A stretch of 57,250 bases of DNA, taken from contig NZ_CAJGZJ010000019.1 in the NCBI RefSeq assembly GCF_904846225.1, positions 1 through 57,250 on the forward strand. The letters are read 5' to 3'. The first letter of the stretch is position 1. Every line of letters starts with the position of its first letter. A program made the position numbers and the translations under genes. Shown here piece after piece: positions 18,401 through 28,762 of the stretch. The DNA is from Psychrobacter immobilis. Lineage in GTDB: Bacteria > Pseudomonadota > Gammaproteobacteria > Pseudomonadales > Moraxellaceae. Below the pieces are notes generated by a model. It ran no database searches. It was given only the letters and a program-made list of their open reading frames with translations, and was not told the origin of the DNA.

Positions 18401-18520
18401 TTTATGATAACTGTAATTTACGACCACTCTAATTTATGATAACTGTAATTTGTAATAATTATAAACAATCACTTTAAATAATAATTATAATTTACGATAA
18501 GCATAAACAGTCACTTTAAA
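18401..18520. repeat. Two interleaved direct-repeat pairs upstream of ispG
   Basis: TTTATGATAACTGTAATTT occurs at 18401 and 18433, 32 bases apart. ATAAACARTCACTTTAAA occurs at 18461 and 18503, 42 bases apart. A TAATAATTATAA motif is also doubled. They fill nearly the whole rodZ-ispG gap and look like local duplications. Confidence 0.85.
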
Positions 18521-18564
18521 AATCGGCCGTCGTTTTTAAAAACGATCCATAACCGCCTTAAAAA

Positions 18565-19374
18565 TTAAGGTGCTAGCTCAAAGCTGGCTTTGTTATCAGT
18601 GGTATAACTCTCTAAAGCTACTGCTTTTTGGTTAAGCATTAAGCTGACATTGTCAACATTATCAATTTGTACAGTGAACGGTGTTGCACCTGATAATTGA
18701 TAATCTCCAGACGTCTGCGCACCACTCATGAGACTGCTACCAGAAGCGTCCGTGATATTGACAGTGGCGGCGTCAGTCAATTTGACATCTAAAGACGCGC
18801 TACTAGCAGCACCGCCCAAGTTCAATGCAGAGCCAGACGAGCCAATATCGCTAGCATCATTCATAGCAGCACCCTGAGCTTGCTCTATGGCTGATACATC
18901 TTCAACGGTCGATAGCGGTTGTTCGGTATTTTCTTTGCTTGCGCTGCTTACCATACGGAATAAAAATACCGCTAAAATAATGACACCAATAACGGCGATA
19001 ATCAGTAATGGATTGAAGCGAATACGATTGTGGGTATCACGCTGTAACGTACCCATTGGACGCAGTGGTGTGTCCATATTATTAGCTGATTTAGCTTTGA
19101 GTTCATTAGGATAGGCGACGTCAAAGCTATTGGCGATTTTTACTGAGTCTAAACCCAAGTATTTGGCGTAATTAATGGCAAAGCCACGAGCAAACGCCGC
19201 TTGCGGTAATTCAGCAAAGTCTTCATTCTCTAGCGCTTGCAAATGACGCTTTAAAATAAACAACTCAGCGGCCGCATCGTCTAAACTGACTTGCTTGTTT
19301 TTGCGGGCTTGCTGCAACATGGCACCAAATGATCCCTGAGCGTTAGATTGAATGTTTGATGATGGGTTGGTCAT
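18565..19374 (-). CDS. rodZ: Cytoskeletal cell-shape protein RodZ
   Basis: RodZ links MreB filaments to the membrane and controls rod shape. An N-terminal helix-turn-helix of the HTH_25 type is seen (MLQQARKNKQVSLDDAAAEL, then FARGFAINYAKYLGLD). One transmembrane helix follows at about 125-143 (LLIIAVIGVIILAVFLF), then a Ser/Ala-rich periplasmic linker and a C-terminal DUF4115-like beta domain. I take the ATG at 19374 because it overlaps the pilF stop as ATGA, which suggests coupled translation; an ATG two codons up is also possible. It lies in the pilF-rodZ-ispG order common in gammaproteobacteria. Confidence 0.93.
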   Translation of the reverse strand: MTNPSSNIQSNAQGSFGAMLQQARKNKQVSLDDAAAELFILKRHLQALENEDFAELPQAAFARGFAINYAKYLGLDSVKIANSFDVAYPNELKAKSANNMDTPLRPMGTLQRDTHNRIRFNPLLIIAVIGVIILAVFLFRMVSSASKENTEQPLSTVEDVSAIEQAQGAAMNDASDIGSSGSALNLGGAASSASLDVKLTDAATVNITDASGSSLMSGAQTSGDYQLSGATPFTVQIDNVDNVSLMLNQKAVALESYTTDNKASFELAP

Positions 19375-20363
19375 TTCCATGGTGCCTCTGGATTGTTAAG
19401 CCAAGTCTTAAGTTGTTTTGCTTCATCACTTAATGGATAAGCGGATAAAAGTTGCTGTGCCAATTGCTGGCGCGTTGTTATATTGTTCTGTACAGCGGCA
19501 AGTTTGATACCTTGTAATAGCAGACGCGGACTTATACCCTGCCCTTGCACCAGTACTAGCGTCTCATCGTATAGCCGTTGAGCCTGCGGAATACGCTTTT
19601 GCTCGAGCAATAAATCCACCAATTCGATATGCGCGATAATACTATTGCGATTGCCCTCAAGCGCCCGCAAAAATGCTTTAGCGGCAGCACTACGGTCACC
19701 CAATTGCAGATAAGTACGCCCTAAGTTTTCTAACGCACCAATACGGCCTTCGTACCCTAATGCAGCGCCTGCAATCTCAAACTGTTCAGCTGCTTCGCGA
19801 TAGCGCTTCATTTGTGATAAATAAACGCCGTAGTTATTGTTCGCTTGCTCAAAATCTTTGTCCAGCATGATGGCTTTTTTAAAATACTCATCGGCTTTTT
19901 GAAGATTGATACTGCTGCCTTCTTGCTGCAACAAAACGCCCATCATATCATAGGCTGGCGCATAACGGCTATTAGCAGCAAAGGCTTTTTCGAGCTGGCG
20001 CTGTGCGGTATCAAGATCGTTTTTTCGGATATATTGCGCGGCAAGTGAGGTACGCACGCGGGCAATTTCTTGCTTATCTAAGTTACGATTATCATTGGTT
20101 CGCGTGGACGTTTGATAAGGCGTATTGGCTGGAGTGCTTTGGCAGCCAGTCAGCAGCAATCCTGCCACCATCGTTGCCAGTATCATAAGCTTCGGCGTCG
20201 CTACTTGAGGCGTCGCTGTCTTCAATTGATTGCCATCTTGAGAAAATAGTTTTTGATATCTGAACTGACAAAAATTTCTAGAAGTCATCATGGCCGCCAT
20301 CATAAAACTGTGATTCAATGCGTTCGATCCTCGAGGCATCAGTTTAATAGATTTAGCCCCCAT
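19371..20363 (-). CDS. pilF: Type IV pilus pilotin PilF/PilW, TPR lipoprotein
   Basis: PilF carries the PilQ secretin to the outer membrane and supports its assembly. A lipoprotein signal is clear (MVAGLLLTGCQS), followed by about six TPR repeats starting near IARVRTSLAAQYIRK and including NNNYGVYLSQMKRYREAAEQF. The 70 or so residues before the lipobox in the longest reading are unlike a normal signal, so the true start is probably internal; candidates are ATGs beginning MMAAMMTSR or MILATMVAG (about 20189). I keep the longest form because no candidate has a clearly better ribosome site. rlmN lies 140 bases upstream. Confidence 0.9.
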   Translation of the reverse strand: MGAKSIKLMPRGSNALNHSFMMAAMMTSRNFCQFRYQKLFSQDGNQLKTATPQVATPKLMILATMVAGLLLTGCQSTPANTPYQTSTRTNDNRNLDKQEIARVRTSLAAQYIRKNDLDTAQRQLEKAFAANSRYAPAYDMMGVLLQQEGSSINLQKADEYFKKAIMLDKDFEQANNNYGVYLSQMKRYREAAEQFEIAGAALGYEGRIGALENLGRTYLQLGDRSAAAKAFLRALEGNRNSIIAHIELVDLLLEQKRIPQAQRLYDETLVLVQGQGISPRLLLQGIKLAAVQNNITTRQQLAQQLLSAYPLSDEAKQLKTWLNNPEAPWK

Positions 20364-20503
20364 AAGTACAATTTAGTTGTGATTAATTGCTATGCCCATC
20401 AATACTGGTCGTTATTGCTACATTTTTATTACCATTGCGATAGATAAAAGACAACTAAATATCAATATTCAGCAAATTTCTAGTGTTTCGCACAATAATC
20501 ACC

Positions 20504-21733
20504 CTAAACACTTTCGCGATCTTTGATACTTTGCTGCCACGCTGCTGAGCGTCTGGTACGATCAGCCACTTGTCCAACCAATTGACCGCAAGCAGCATCA
20601 ATGTCATCGCCACGAGTTTGGCGAATGGTACACACAAAACCAGCTTCACTTAAGATATTGCTAAACGCATGAATGCGGTTATTGCTTGATTTATCATACG
20701 GCGCATGCGGGAACGGATTGAATGGGATGAGATTGATTTTGCTTGGCAAACCTTCTAATAAGGTAACTAGTTGCTTTGCATGTTCATTGCTGTCATTAAC
20801 ACCATCGAGCATCACGTACTCTATTGTTACGTGTTTTTTGTGACGTGGATTGACATCAAAAACGTAGTTCTTTGCAGCAGCGATAAGCTCATTTAATGGA
20901 TACTTTTTATTGATTGGCACCAACTCATTGCGTAACTCATCATTGGGAGCATGCAGTGAAATGGCCAATGCCACGTCAAGGTCTTGCGACAACTGATACA
21001 TTTTGGGCACGACGCCTGAGGTCGATAAAGTCACACGACGCTTGGATAAGCCATAAGCATGATCGCTTAACATCAGCTCCATTGAACCCACCACTGGCTT
21101 ATAGTTTAACAGTGGCTCACCCATGCCCATCATGACGACGTTTGTCACGTTGTTTTCCCATAAACTGTGGTCAACGTTTTCTAAGCTTTCGTTTTCATCC
21201 GTCATATAAGAAGCATTGGCAACCCAAAGCTGACCGATAATCTCAGCGGCGCTTAAATCGCGTTCAAACCCTTGCTTGCCCGTACTACAAAAGCTACAGT
21301 CAAGCGCGCAACCTACTTGTGAAGACACGCATAGCGTTTTGCGGCCATTAATTTTGCTGTCATCCGCTGGAATCAAAACGGTCTCAACTAATGAGCCGCC
21401 AGTCACTTCAAACACCCATTTACGCGTGCCATCATCGCTATACTGACGATGAATAACTTTTGGTGGAACAACGCAAGCATTGAGTGACAATTTATCACGC
21501 AATGATTTGCTTAAATTGGTCATTTGCTCAAAGTCCGTCACGCCGTGCTGATATATCCACTTGATTACTTGCGTTGAGCGAAAAGGCTTTTCGCCAATAC
21601 TCTTAAAATAATCGGCAAGTTGCGCTTGCGTCATTCCCAATAGATTGGTTTTCGCTTGCGCTTCATCCACTAGCTTGATGCTGCCCGTCATCTTTGCGGG
21701 TATGTGCTGGGTCGGAGCTTGTACAGTTGACAT
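20504..21733 (-). CDS. rlmN: Dual-specificity 23S rRNA/tRNA adenine-C2 methyltransferase RlmN
   Basis: RlmN is a radical-SAM enzyme that methylates A2503 of 23S rRNA and A37 of several tRNAs. The cluster motif CALDCSFC is present within [20 protein letters not shown]. The conserved methyl-carrying cysteine near the C-terminus is visible in DIDAACGQL, as is the cysteine in the preceding VCTIRQTRG. An N-terminal tRNA/rRNA-binding domain precedes the barrel. Length 409 is slightly above average owing to a short N-terminal extension and an acidic insert near residue 180 ([15 protein letters not shown]). Confidence 0.97.
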   Translation of the reverse strand: MSTVQAPTQHIPAKMTGSIKLVDEAQAKTNLLGMTQAQLADYFKSIGEKPFRSTQVIKWIYQHGVTDFEQMTNLSKSLRDKLSLNACVVPPKVIHRQYSDDGTRKWVFEVTGGSLVETVLIPADDSKINGRKTLCVSSQVGCALDCSFCSTGKQGFERDLSAAEIIGQLWVANASYMTDENESLENVDHSLWENNVTNVVMMGMGEPLLNYKPVVGSMELMLSDHAYGLSKRRVTLSTSGVVPKMYQLSQDLDVALAISLHAPNDELRNELVPINKKYPLNELIAAAKNYVFDVNPRHKKHVTIEYVMLDGVNDSNEHAKQLVTLLEGLPSKINLIPFNPFPHAPYDKSSNNRIHAFSNILSEAGFVCTIRQTRGDDIDAACGQLVGQVADRTRRSAAWQQSIKDRESV

Positions 21734-22087
21734 AATAGGTAACCTTTTTGCATAAGCTTAGATAAGCGATGCAATTATTTATATAAACGTTGCTGTATAT
21801 GATGCATAAGCAATACGCGTTGCATGAGCAATCCGTTATGAGCGCCCGTTTTATCTATCGATCTATTTACCTAATAGCGGGTAAAAAATCGGATAAAAGC
21901 ATGCTGATAAGGGATTGATAACGCTGACTACATACGATAATGAGGGAGATGATCGACAATTTCAATCAACAATGCCGCTATTATAAGCGTTAAAACGGCT
22001 TATACCCATGAGATATAAGCCGTCTTACGAAAATAATTATTAATAATCACTACGGTAAAAACTAGCGGATATCAATAATTGCCGCCA
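21734..22087. other. Gene-free region between ndk and rlmN
   Basis: This 354-base stretch has the ndk terminator at its left end (21995-22023). Toward rlmN, near-copies of GCATAAGCAATACG and GCATGAGCAATCCG occur. I see no coding region. Confidence 0.5.
21991..22023 (-). terminator. Rho-independent terminator of ndk
   Basis: ACGGCTTATA pairs with TATAAGCCGT over a nine-base loop; on the minus strand TTTT follows the stem. It is 65 bases past the ndk stop. Confidence 0.88.
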
Positions 22088-22519
22088 TTAACGCGTACGT
22101 GCACAAACTTCATCATCGCTGAAGAAGTAGCTGATTTCACGTTTGGCTGATTCAGCTGAATCTGAACCATGAACCGCGTTTTCATCGATGCTGCTCGCAA
22201 AGTCAGCACGGATAGTGCCTTTGTCTGCGTCTTTTGGGTTGGTTGCGCCCATGATTTCACGATGTTTAGCGATAGCGTTCTCGCCTTCTAGTACTGATAC
22301 CAATACTGGACCTGACATCATGAAAGATTTTAGATCATTATAAAATGGACGCTCAGCGTGCTCAGCGTAAAAACCGCCTGCTTTTTCATCATCAAGTTGT
22401 AGCATTTTTGCAGCAACGATTTTTAGACCCGCTTGCTCAAAACGGTCATAGATAGCGCCGATATGGTTGCCAGCAACTGCGTCAGGCTTGATGATAGATA
22501 AAGTACGTTCGTTAGCCAT
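22088..22519 (-). CDS. ndk: Nucleoside diphosphate kinase
   Basis: Transfers the gamma-phosphate from NTPs to NDPs through a phospho-histidine. The N-terminal [12 protein letters not shown] and the C-terminal [16 protein letters not shown] signature, containing the active-site histidine, are both intact. The 143-residue length is standard. A good AGGAG ribosome site precedes the ATG. A single-gene transcript is likely, with its own terminator at 21991-22023. rlmN follows downstream on the same strand. Confidence 0.98.
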   Translation of the reverse strand: MANERTLSIIKPDAVAGNHIGAIYDRFEQAGLKIVAAKMLQLDDEKAGGFYAEHAERPFYNDLKSFMMSGPVLVSVLEGENAIAKHREIMGATNPKDADKGTIRADFASSIDENAVHGSDSAESAKREISYFFSDDEVCARTR

Positions 22520-22756
22520 GAAAGGCTCCTAATAAAAATAAATTCGATAAGAAATGTAATCGTAAATGCTTTGTTTTATCTGTGGCCACAATGTTGACTG
22601 AGGCTGAATTGAACAACTCATGGTTTGCCAATGTGAAAACATGAGCACCAACCATAAATGCCAACATAGGATTGCTGCCTATTATAATGATTAAGACTAT
22701 AAATGATAGGATTAATTTATGATTGAATCTTGCTTAGAAGTAAATTTATCTTAGGA

Positions 22757-22793
22757 GCACTGTATTCTTTTTATAGGGCATCGACTATATTAC
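22757..22793. repeat. Fragment of the dispersed ~100-bp repeat
   Basis: TTTTTATAGGGCATCGACTA closely resembles TTTTTATAGTGCATTGACTA at the end of the repeat at 36361-36461 and lies in the same orientation. Only this end is present. It abuts the stop codon of the LprI-like gene. Confidence 0.5.
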
Positions 22794-23206
22794 TCACCTA
22801 AGCGGCTGTCTCGACAACTGCCCGCGCTACACTCACGGACACGCTCCGTTAAAAAGTTGACTCGCTCTGTCGTCACGCGATTGGTGCAGGCGAGATTGAC
22901 ATAAAAATCATCTCCATCATGATAACTGCAATCGTCATTGCGCGCCCGAATCCAAGCAAGTTGCCCGCGCTTCAGTTTGGCTTTTTGCTGAGTGTTTAAT
23001 TGCTTAACCAGTTTTGCATAAGAATTATTAAGCTCTTTATCCGCCTCTAAATACACTTTATTCAAGCAATATAAACCGTCGAAATCATTGACCGGCTTAT
23101 CGCAATTTTGAGCGCCCCAAGACATCATAGGAAACATAAAGGCGGCGGATGCTAATAATGCTAAAGATGTTTTGCTCACAGTACTTTTAACAATATGAAT
23201 GTTCAT
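22790..23206 (-). CDS. Secreted LprI-like (DUF1311) protein
   Basis: A signal peptide ends near residue 31 (SWGA-QNC). The mature protein is about 107 residues, has six or more cysteines and shows the DUF1311/LprI pattern: an early cysteine pair, then LNNSYAKLVKQL, QQKAKLKRGQLAWIRARNDDC. Members include LprI of Mycobacterium, which inhibits lysozyme; whether this one does is unknown. It stands alone between ndk and purA. The 327-base element at 23258-23588 ends only 52 bases upstream of its start codon, so it could affect the promoter. Confidence 0.85.
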   Translation of the reverse strand: MNIHIVKSTVSKTSLALLASAAFMFPMMSWGAQNCDKPVNDFDGLYCLNKVYLEADKELNNSYAKLVKQLNTQQKAKLKRGQLAWIRARNDDCSYHDGDDFYVNLACTNRVTTERVNFLTERVRECSAGSCRDSRLGE

Positions 23207-23257
23207 AACACGTCCCTTTTGTTATTTGGCTATTATTAAAATTCCCTTTCGCCATAT

Positions 23258-23588
23258 TAGGGCGTGTTTGAGTATTCACAAATAGGCACTGCTGATGGCT
23301 AAAATAGCGCCAGACAAGGAGCAAGTCGACGATAATGTTGATACCTTAGCGAGACTTGTAACGCAGTATGGGGTAATTTTAGCATCAGCCCTGAGGACGG
23401 AGTAAGCAAAGTACTGCTTTGCCCGTCCGCAAGACAAGAGCTATGCTCGCAGTGAGGACAGAACTCTTTTTTGCCGCTTCATTGTTAAAAATAGACGCTT
23501 AGAATGACTAAACTTACGATTTTTAACGTCGAATCGCCCAAAAAATAGTTTCTGTCAGTGCCATGGTTGAAGGATCAAACACGCCCTA
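23258..23588. mobile_element. 327-bp TA-flanked element with GGGCGTGTTTGA inverted repeats
   Basis: GGGCGTGTTTGA at 23260 matches its exact reverse complement ending at 23586, with TA on each side. It shares the GGGCGTG terminus with the 169-bp MITEs but has a different interior and no ORF. The inside contains a nested hairpin (GGACGG...GCAAAG, CTTTGC...CCGTCC) near 23396-23432. It is probably a non-autonomous relative mobilised by the same or a similar transposase. Confidence 0.8.
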
Positions 23589-23676
23589 AGTGGCATCTTA
23601 CAAAGATAATGATAGCTTAATTCAATATAATTAGAAACTAAATAATAGTTTATAACAATCTTAGAAAACTTTCATC

Positions 23677-23714
23677 AAAAAACCTCCATGACAGTTAAGT
23701 CAATGGAGGTTTTT
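23677..23714 (-). terminator. Rho-independent terminator of purA
   Basis: AAAAACCTCCAT pairs with ATGGAGGTTTTT, with an inner GAC/GTC extension. It lies 25 bases past the purA stop. Confidence 0.9.
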
Positions 23715-23738
23715 CGTGCTCAATAAATGTGTTATTAA

Positions 23739-25037
<1,299 letters not shown>

Positions 25038-25140
25038 CTACCTTTATGTATTGAGGTGTGTGCAATAACGGTTTAAAAACCACGATAACGTTCATTGCAA
25101 TAATTTTAATAACGCCAAAAAGTAATAATAATTTTACAAA

Positions 25141-25164
25141 TTAATGCTTAATGCTTAATGCTTA
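25141..25164. repeat. Short tandem heptamer at the hisZ stop codon
   Basis: Three copies of ATGCTTA plus a leading TTA lie at the end of hisZ. On the coding strand this reads TAAGCAT repeated, with the first TAA being the hisZ stop, so TAA falls in all three frames. The unit differs only slightly from the TAGCATC array at the moaA stop. Confidence 0.93.
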
Positions 25165-26469
25165 AATAGTTTGTAGCTGCCACTGATTATCTACAACATG
25201 TAAATGATGCGTGATATCTGCTGGACGGTCTTCTGCATTTAACGGCACAGTGACGCGATAGCCCTGCTGACGTAGGCTTTCAACTTGTTGCAATAGTGTG
25301 TGCTTTTGATTCTGATCTAACGTACTCAATGCCTCATAATCCACCAATACGATGGTTGGCACATCAAGCTGAGTATGAGCAAGCAGGCGACTAACATCCA
25401 TACTAAAACCAGTTGCTTGACGCGGCTGATGCCCCGTTAATGGATTGCTGCTTTGCATACCATCGAAACGACCGCCGCGTACCAGTGGCTGTGTCTCGTT
25501 ATTGATATAACCATTGAACACGATGCCTGTGTGATAATGATAGCCTGATAGCTCCGTCACATCGATACTGACAGGACATTGCCACTGTTCTTGTAAATGT
25601 GCTTTTAGTCGTTGTAATTCATCAATAGCAGCCGTAACCTGTGCATCTTTTTGAGCAGTCGCTGACAGCTTGGCCGATAGATTGGCGATATCATGACCAA
25701 AACGTGCCAATGCATAAAAATCATTACCCATCGGCAATGTCTGGCAGAGACGTTTTAGCTCTGGTAGATTTTTATTGGCATATAAATGCATCAAATGCTC
25801 AGTATCACTGTCTGCCAATTCTGCCAATTCTGCTAGGCGCTTGAATATCGCCACATGACCCAAATCGATGTGCAGCGCGGCACTCATGTTGAGACTACTG
25901 ACCATCGCAAACAATACATCTATCAGCTCGATATCTGCCGCAAGTGAGGCGCAACCAAATATCTCAGCACCCAATTGCAGCGGTGTCCGTGAGCCAAACA
26001 GCCCTGAGGGTAATGTGTGAATCACATCGCCTGCATAGCAATAACGAGCAATGCCCGTACCACCGTGATGCGCATCTATCCGCAAAATCTGCGGGGTAAT
26101 ATCGGCACGCAAACCCATCAATCGGCCTGTTAGCTGATCGATGATCTTAAAGGTTTGACGCTTCAAATCTTCTGAGGCATCACTCAACAACGATTCTGTG
26201 AACTCAATCATCGGTGGATTGACCAGCTGATAACCATGAGTGATGAGCTGCTGCGTCAGCTGATATCTAAGCACTTCTTGCTTATGAGCATCTTCAAACA
26301 GTACATCTACCACCCCATCAGGCAATAGCCAACTGTTGGCAACGTCGCTAGCAAAATTGCTAAAAAACGGCATTTGATTGGATACAGCACTGTTTTCATC
26401 AGGCTGAGTCGCCGCTTTGTTGATAGCATTTGACTGGATAGGTGTTGCGGAATCAGAACTGACAGACAC
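25162..26469 (-). CDS. hisZ: ATP phosphoribosyltransferase regulatory subunit HisZ
   Basis: HisZ is a catalytically inactive relative of histidyl-tRNA synthetase that pairs with short-form HisG in the first step of histidine synthesis. The HisRS-like fold is seen in MIEFTESLL, QTFKIIDQLTGRLMGLRADITPQ, and RGGRFDGM, while the C-terminal anticodon-binding domain is missing. A 35-residue N-terminal extension precedes the domain. The start is probably the GTG at 26469 with AAGGA six bases ahead. A hairpin (GCGCGTT/AACGCGC, 26556-26579) lies about 90 bases upstream in the leader. Its presence implies a short HisG elsewhere on the chromosome. Confidence 0.94.
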   Translation of the reverse strand: MSVSSDSATPIQSNAINKAATQPDENSAVSNQMPFFSNFASDVANSWLLPDGVVDVLFEDAHKQEVLRYQLTQQLITHGYQLVNPPMIEFTESLLSDASEDLKRQTFKIIDQLTGRLMGLRADITPQILRIDAHHGGTGIARYCYAGDVIHTLPSGLFGSRTPLQLGAEIFGCASLAADIELIDVLFAMVSSLNMSAALHIDLGHVAIFKRLAELAELADSDTEHLMHLYANKNLPELKRLCQTLPMGNDFYALARFGHDIANLSAKLSATAQKDAQVTAAIDELQRLKAHLQEQWQCPVSIDVTELSGYHYHTGIVFNGYINNETQPLVRGGRFDGMQSSNPLTGHQPRQATGFSMDVSRLLAHTQLDVPTIVLVDYEALSTLDQNQKHTLLQQVESLRQQGYRVTVPLNAEDRPADITHHLHVVDNQWQLQTI

Positions 26470-27019
26470 AATAAATCCTTGTTTGGCGTATCGTTTACCA
26501 AAAACGCGGTACTGATACGGTACTTAAAGATAATATTTACAATTGCATGAATATGGCGCGTTTTTTATTTTTAACGCGCAACATCATTGACCCAATTATT
26601 TATAAACAAACGGGCTATAAACAATTAGGTAACCGCAAAAGGGTGAGTAATAATTATAATTTAGAATGATAAGACGAGTATATTTATGCGCTAACAAACG
26701 GCGATAAGCTAATAAATCATTAAAGCACCTTTAAATCATCAAGGCACTTTTATAAATCATTAGGGCACTTTAAGGTTTAGTTTAGCATAGCAGTTTGGGT
26801 TCGCCTAGTGACAATTAGCCACAATCATTATCTAATGTCTTGTCATCGGCGTTAGCGCTATGACGGTTGACGGTCACAATTGCATTGTATAAATGGTGGT
26901 TCAATCAACAATGCCGCGCTCATTGTTTATAATAAAAAGTAAGTGATGAACGCAGTTACAACAAGGCCATCGACACAGACTCATGGTACACTACTCTATA
27001 TTTTTATCTCGGAAGCCTT
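26470..27019. other. Divergent gene-free region between hisZ and the DUF2237 gene
   Basis: The 550 bases must carry promoters in both directions. They contain a GCGCGTT/AACGCGC hairpin (26556-26579) and a three-unit imperfect repeat (26713-26772). I see no coding region and no clear -35/-10 pair. Confidence 0.5.
26713..26772. repeat. Three imperfect ~20-bp tandem repeats
   Basis: The units TAAATCATTAAAGCACCTT, TAAATCATCAAGGCACTTTT and TAAATCATTAGGGCACTTTA follow each other at 26713, 26732 and 26753. They lie in the hisZ/DUF2237 divergent region and could be a local duplication or a protein-binding array. Confidence 0.8.
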
Positions 27020-27409
27020 ATGTCATCTGATTACCACCCAAACCCAGCCATCAATCAATCTAACGTCTTAGGTACGGCACTTGCCAGCTGCTGCTTTGAT
27101 CCGCTTACGGGCTATTATCGTAACGGCTTTTGTCATACTGGCAATCACGATGTCGGCCAGCATACCGTCTGTGCCAAAATGACCAGTGAGTTTTTAAACT
27201 TCTCCGCCAGTCGTGGTAATGATCTTATCACGCCGCTGCCTGAGTATAATTTCGCTGGTCTCAAACCCGGTGATTATTGGTGTATCTGCGCCCTACGCTG
27301 GGTCGAGGCGCTAGACTTTGATATTGCACCGCAAATAAAACTTGAAGCGTGTCATGAAAGTTTATTGAGCTTGGTCGATATCGACACCTTGAAAAGCTAC
27401 GCGCTTTAA
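27020..27409 (+). CDS. DUF2237 family protein, function unknown
   Basis: The 129-residue protein closely follows the DUF2237 (COG3651) pattern: a Cys-Cys pair in SCCFDPLTGYYRNGFC, then HTVCAKMTSEFLNFS, GNDLITPLPEYNF and GLKPGDYWCICALRW. The conserved cysteines and the Asp and His between them suggest a metal or redox site, but no function is established. It has no signal peptide and is probably cytosolic. corA follows 57 bases downstream on the same strand, and the two may be co-transcribed. Confidence 0.88.
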   Translation: MSSDYHPNPAINQSNVLGTALASCCFDPLTGYYRNGFCHTGNHDVGQHTVCAKMTSEFLNFSASRGNDLITPLPEYNFAGLKPGDYWCICALRWVEALDFDIAPQIKLEACHESLLSLVDIDTLKSYAL

Positions 27410-27466
27410 TAAAACCATTATGCGGACTGATTCTTACAGGCTTTTTACTTTATTAAGGGAGGGTGT

Positions 27467-28681
27467 ATGGAAAACAATAACGACCTGTTGATTAAAAAAA
27501 CAGCGCGTATTGCACCTGACTCTAACCTCAGTCATATTTACGCTCATATGAGTGATAAGCATCTATATCTCGATAATCACGACAGCTACATTTATGGTGA
27601 TGTGGATGCGACGACTCAGGACACCATCGAGACTATGACCGTCTACGATCCAGACTCTGAGCGTTATGAAGATATTGATTTATCCAGTGCCGAAGAAGTG
27701 GTTAACTGCTACGCCTATTCACGTAAAACAGGTGAGCAGCTCGATCAAGTTGCGCTCACTGATGTCAGTCGCGCCCTGAGTAATAATGGACAGTTTATTT
27801 GGTTGGGTCTTTATGACCCAAGCCTACAAACCATGGTCAAAGTCAAAGAAGCCTTTGGGTTGCATGAGCTGGCGATTGAAGATGCCTTTGCCGACCATCA
27901 ACGCGCCAAAGTTGAAAACTACGACAACGATATGGTGTTTGTGGTGCTACGTACCGCCAAGCTTGAGGGCAATATCATTCGCTATGGCACTACGGCGATA
28001 TTTATGGGTAAAAATTACCTGATTACGATTCGTAATGGCCCCTCAAATTCCTATGCGCCCGTTCGTGAGCACTGTCATCGCCGTCCCGAAAAGCTACGGA
28101 TGGGCCCTATCTTTGTGCTGCATGCCATTCTCGATTTTATCGTGGATAATTACATGCCAATTACGGATCGTTTGGGTCGTTATTTGCGTGAACAAGAACG
28201 TTATGTGTTTACCTATGAGTTCGATAAAAGCACCTTAAAAAACCTCTATGAACTCAAGTCGCAACTGGTACATATGCGTGCCATCATCTTGCCTGTGCAA
28301 GACATCTGTAGCTTTTTTATCAATCATAAAAAGAGCGAGTTGGTCTCCGGATTCTCTCAAGCAGCAAAACCTTATTTCCGCGACGTCAATGACCATCTTT
28401 TGCATTCTTTAGATGCTATTAATGGTCTGAATGAAATGCTTAGTGTGGTGATGAATACCTATATGGCGATGGTCAATATGGGGCAGAACGAAGTGGTACG
28501 TAAGCTTGCCGCTTGGGCGGGTATTTTGGCCGTTCCAACAGCTATAGCAGGTATCTATGGGATGAACTTTGACTTTATGCCTGAGCTGCATTGGAAGTAT
28601 TCGTATTTCATTATTATGATATTTATTGGTTCATTGTGTGGCTATCTCTATCACAACTTTAAAAGATTGAAGTGGTTATGA
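27467..28681 (+). CDS. corA: CorA-family magnesium/cobalt transporter
   Basis: A pentameric inner-membrane channel for Mg2+ and related divalent ions. The large cytoplasmic N-domain occupies about residues 1-335. The two C-terminal transmembrane helices follow, with the signature YGMNFDFMPEL in the loop between them. At 404 residues it is longer than the E. coli protein (316), with an extra N-terminal segment of about 60 residues rich in Asp, His and Tyr. A strong AAGGGAGG ribosome site precedes the ATG. A long bidirectional terminator follows directly. Confidence 0.94.
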   Translation: MENNNDLLIKKTARIAPDSNLSHIYAHMSDKHLYLDNHDSYIYGDVDATTQDTIETMTVYDPDSERYEDIDLSSAEEVVNCYAYSRKTGEQLDQVALTDVSRALSNNGQFIWLGLYDPSLQTMVKVKEAFGLHELAIEDAFADHQRAKVENYDNDMVFVVLRTAKLEGNIIRYGTTAIFMGKNYLITIRNGPSNSYAPVREHCHRRPEKLRMGPIFVLHAILDFIVDNYMPITDRLGRYLREQERYVFTYEFDKSTLKNLYELKSQLVHMRAIILPVQDICSFFINHKKSELVSGFSQAAKPYFRDVNDHLLHSLDAINGLNEMLSVVMNTYMAMVNMGQNEVVRKLAAWAGILAVPTAIAGIYGMNFDFMPELHWKYSYFIIMIFIGSLCGYLYHNFKRLKWL

Positions 28682-28703
28682 TCTAAATAGTTGTACTGCA
28701 ACA

Positions 28704-28755
28704 TTAACCGCATAAAAAAAGGCCACCAATAGGTAGCCTTTTTTTATGCGGTTAA
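28704..28755. terminator. Long bidirectional terminator between corA and psiE-like gene
   Basis: About 20 base pairs form between TTAACCGCATAAAAAAAGGC and its reverse complement, closed by a 12-base loop. It lies between convergent genes, eight bases before the psiE-like stop, and has T-runs on both strands. Confidence 0.93.
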
Positions 28756-28762
28756 TTAATTG

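Larger units (their letters stand above)
23207..23738. other. Gene-free region upstream of the LprI-like gene and downstream of purA
   Basis: This 532-base region is largely a 327-base TA-flanked element (23258-23588). The purA terminator (23677-23714) lies to its right. Confidence 0.7.

Noticed and set aside
23258..23588. A complete insertion sequence
   Set aside because: It has inverted ends and TA flanks but no open reading frame that could encode a transposase.
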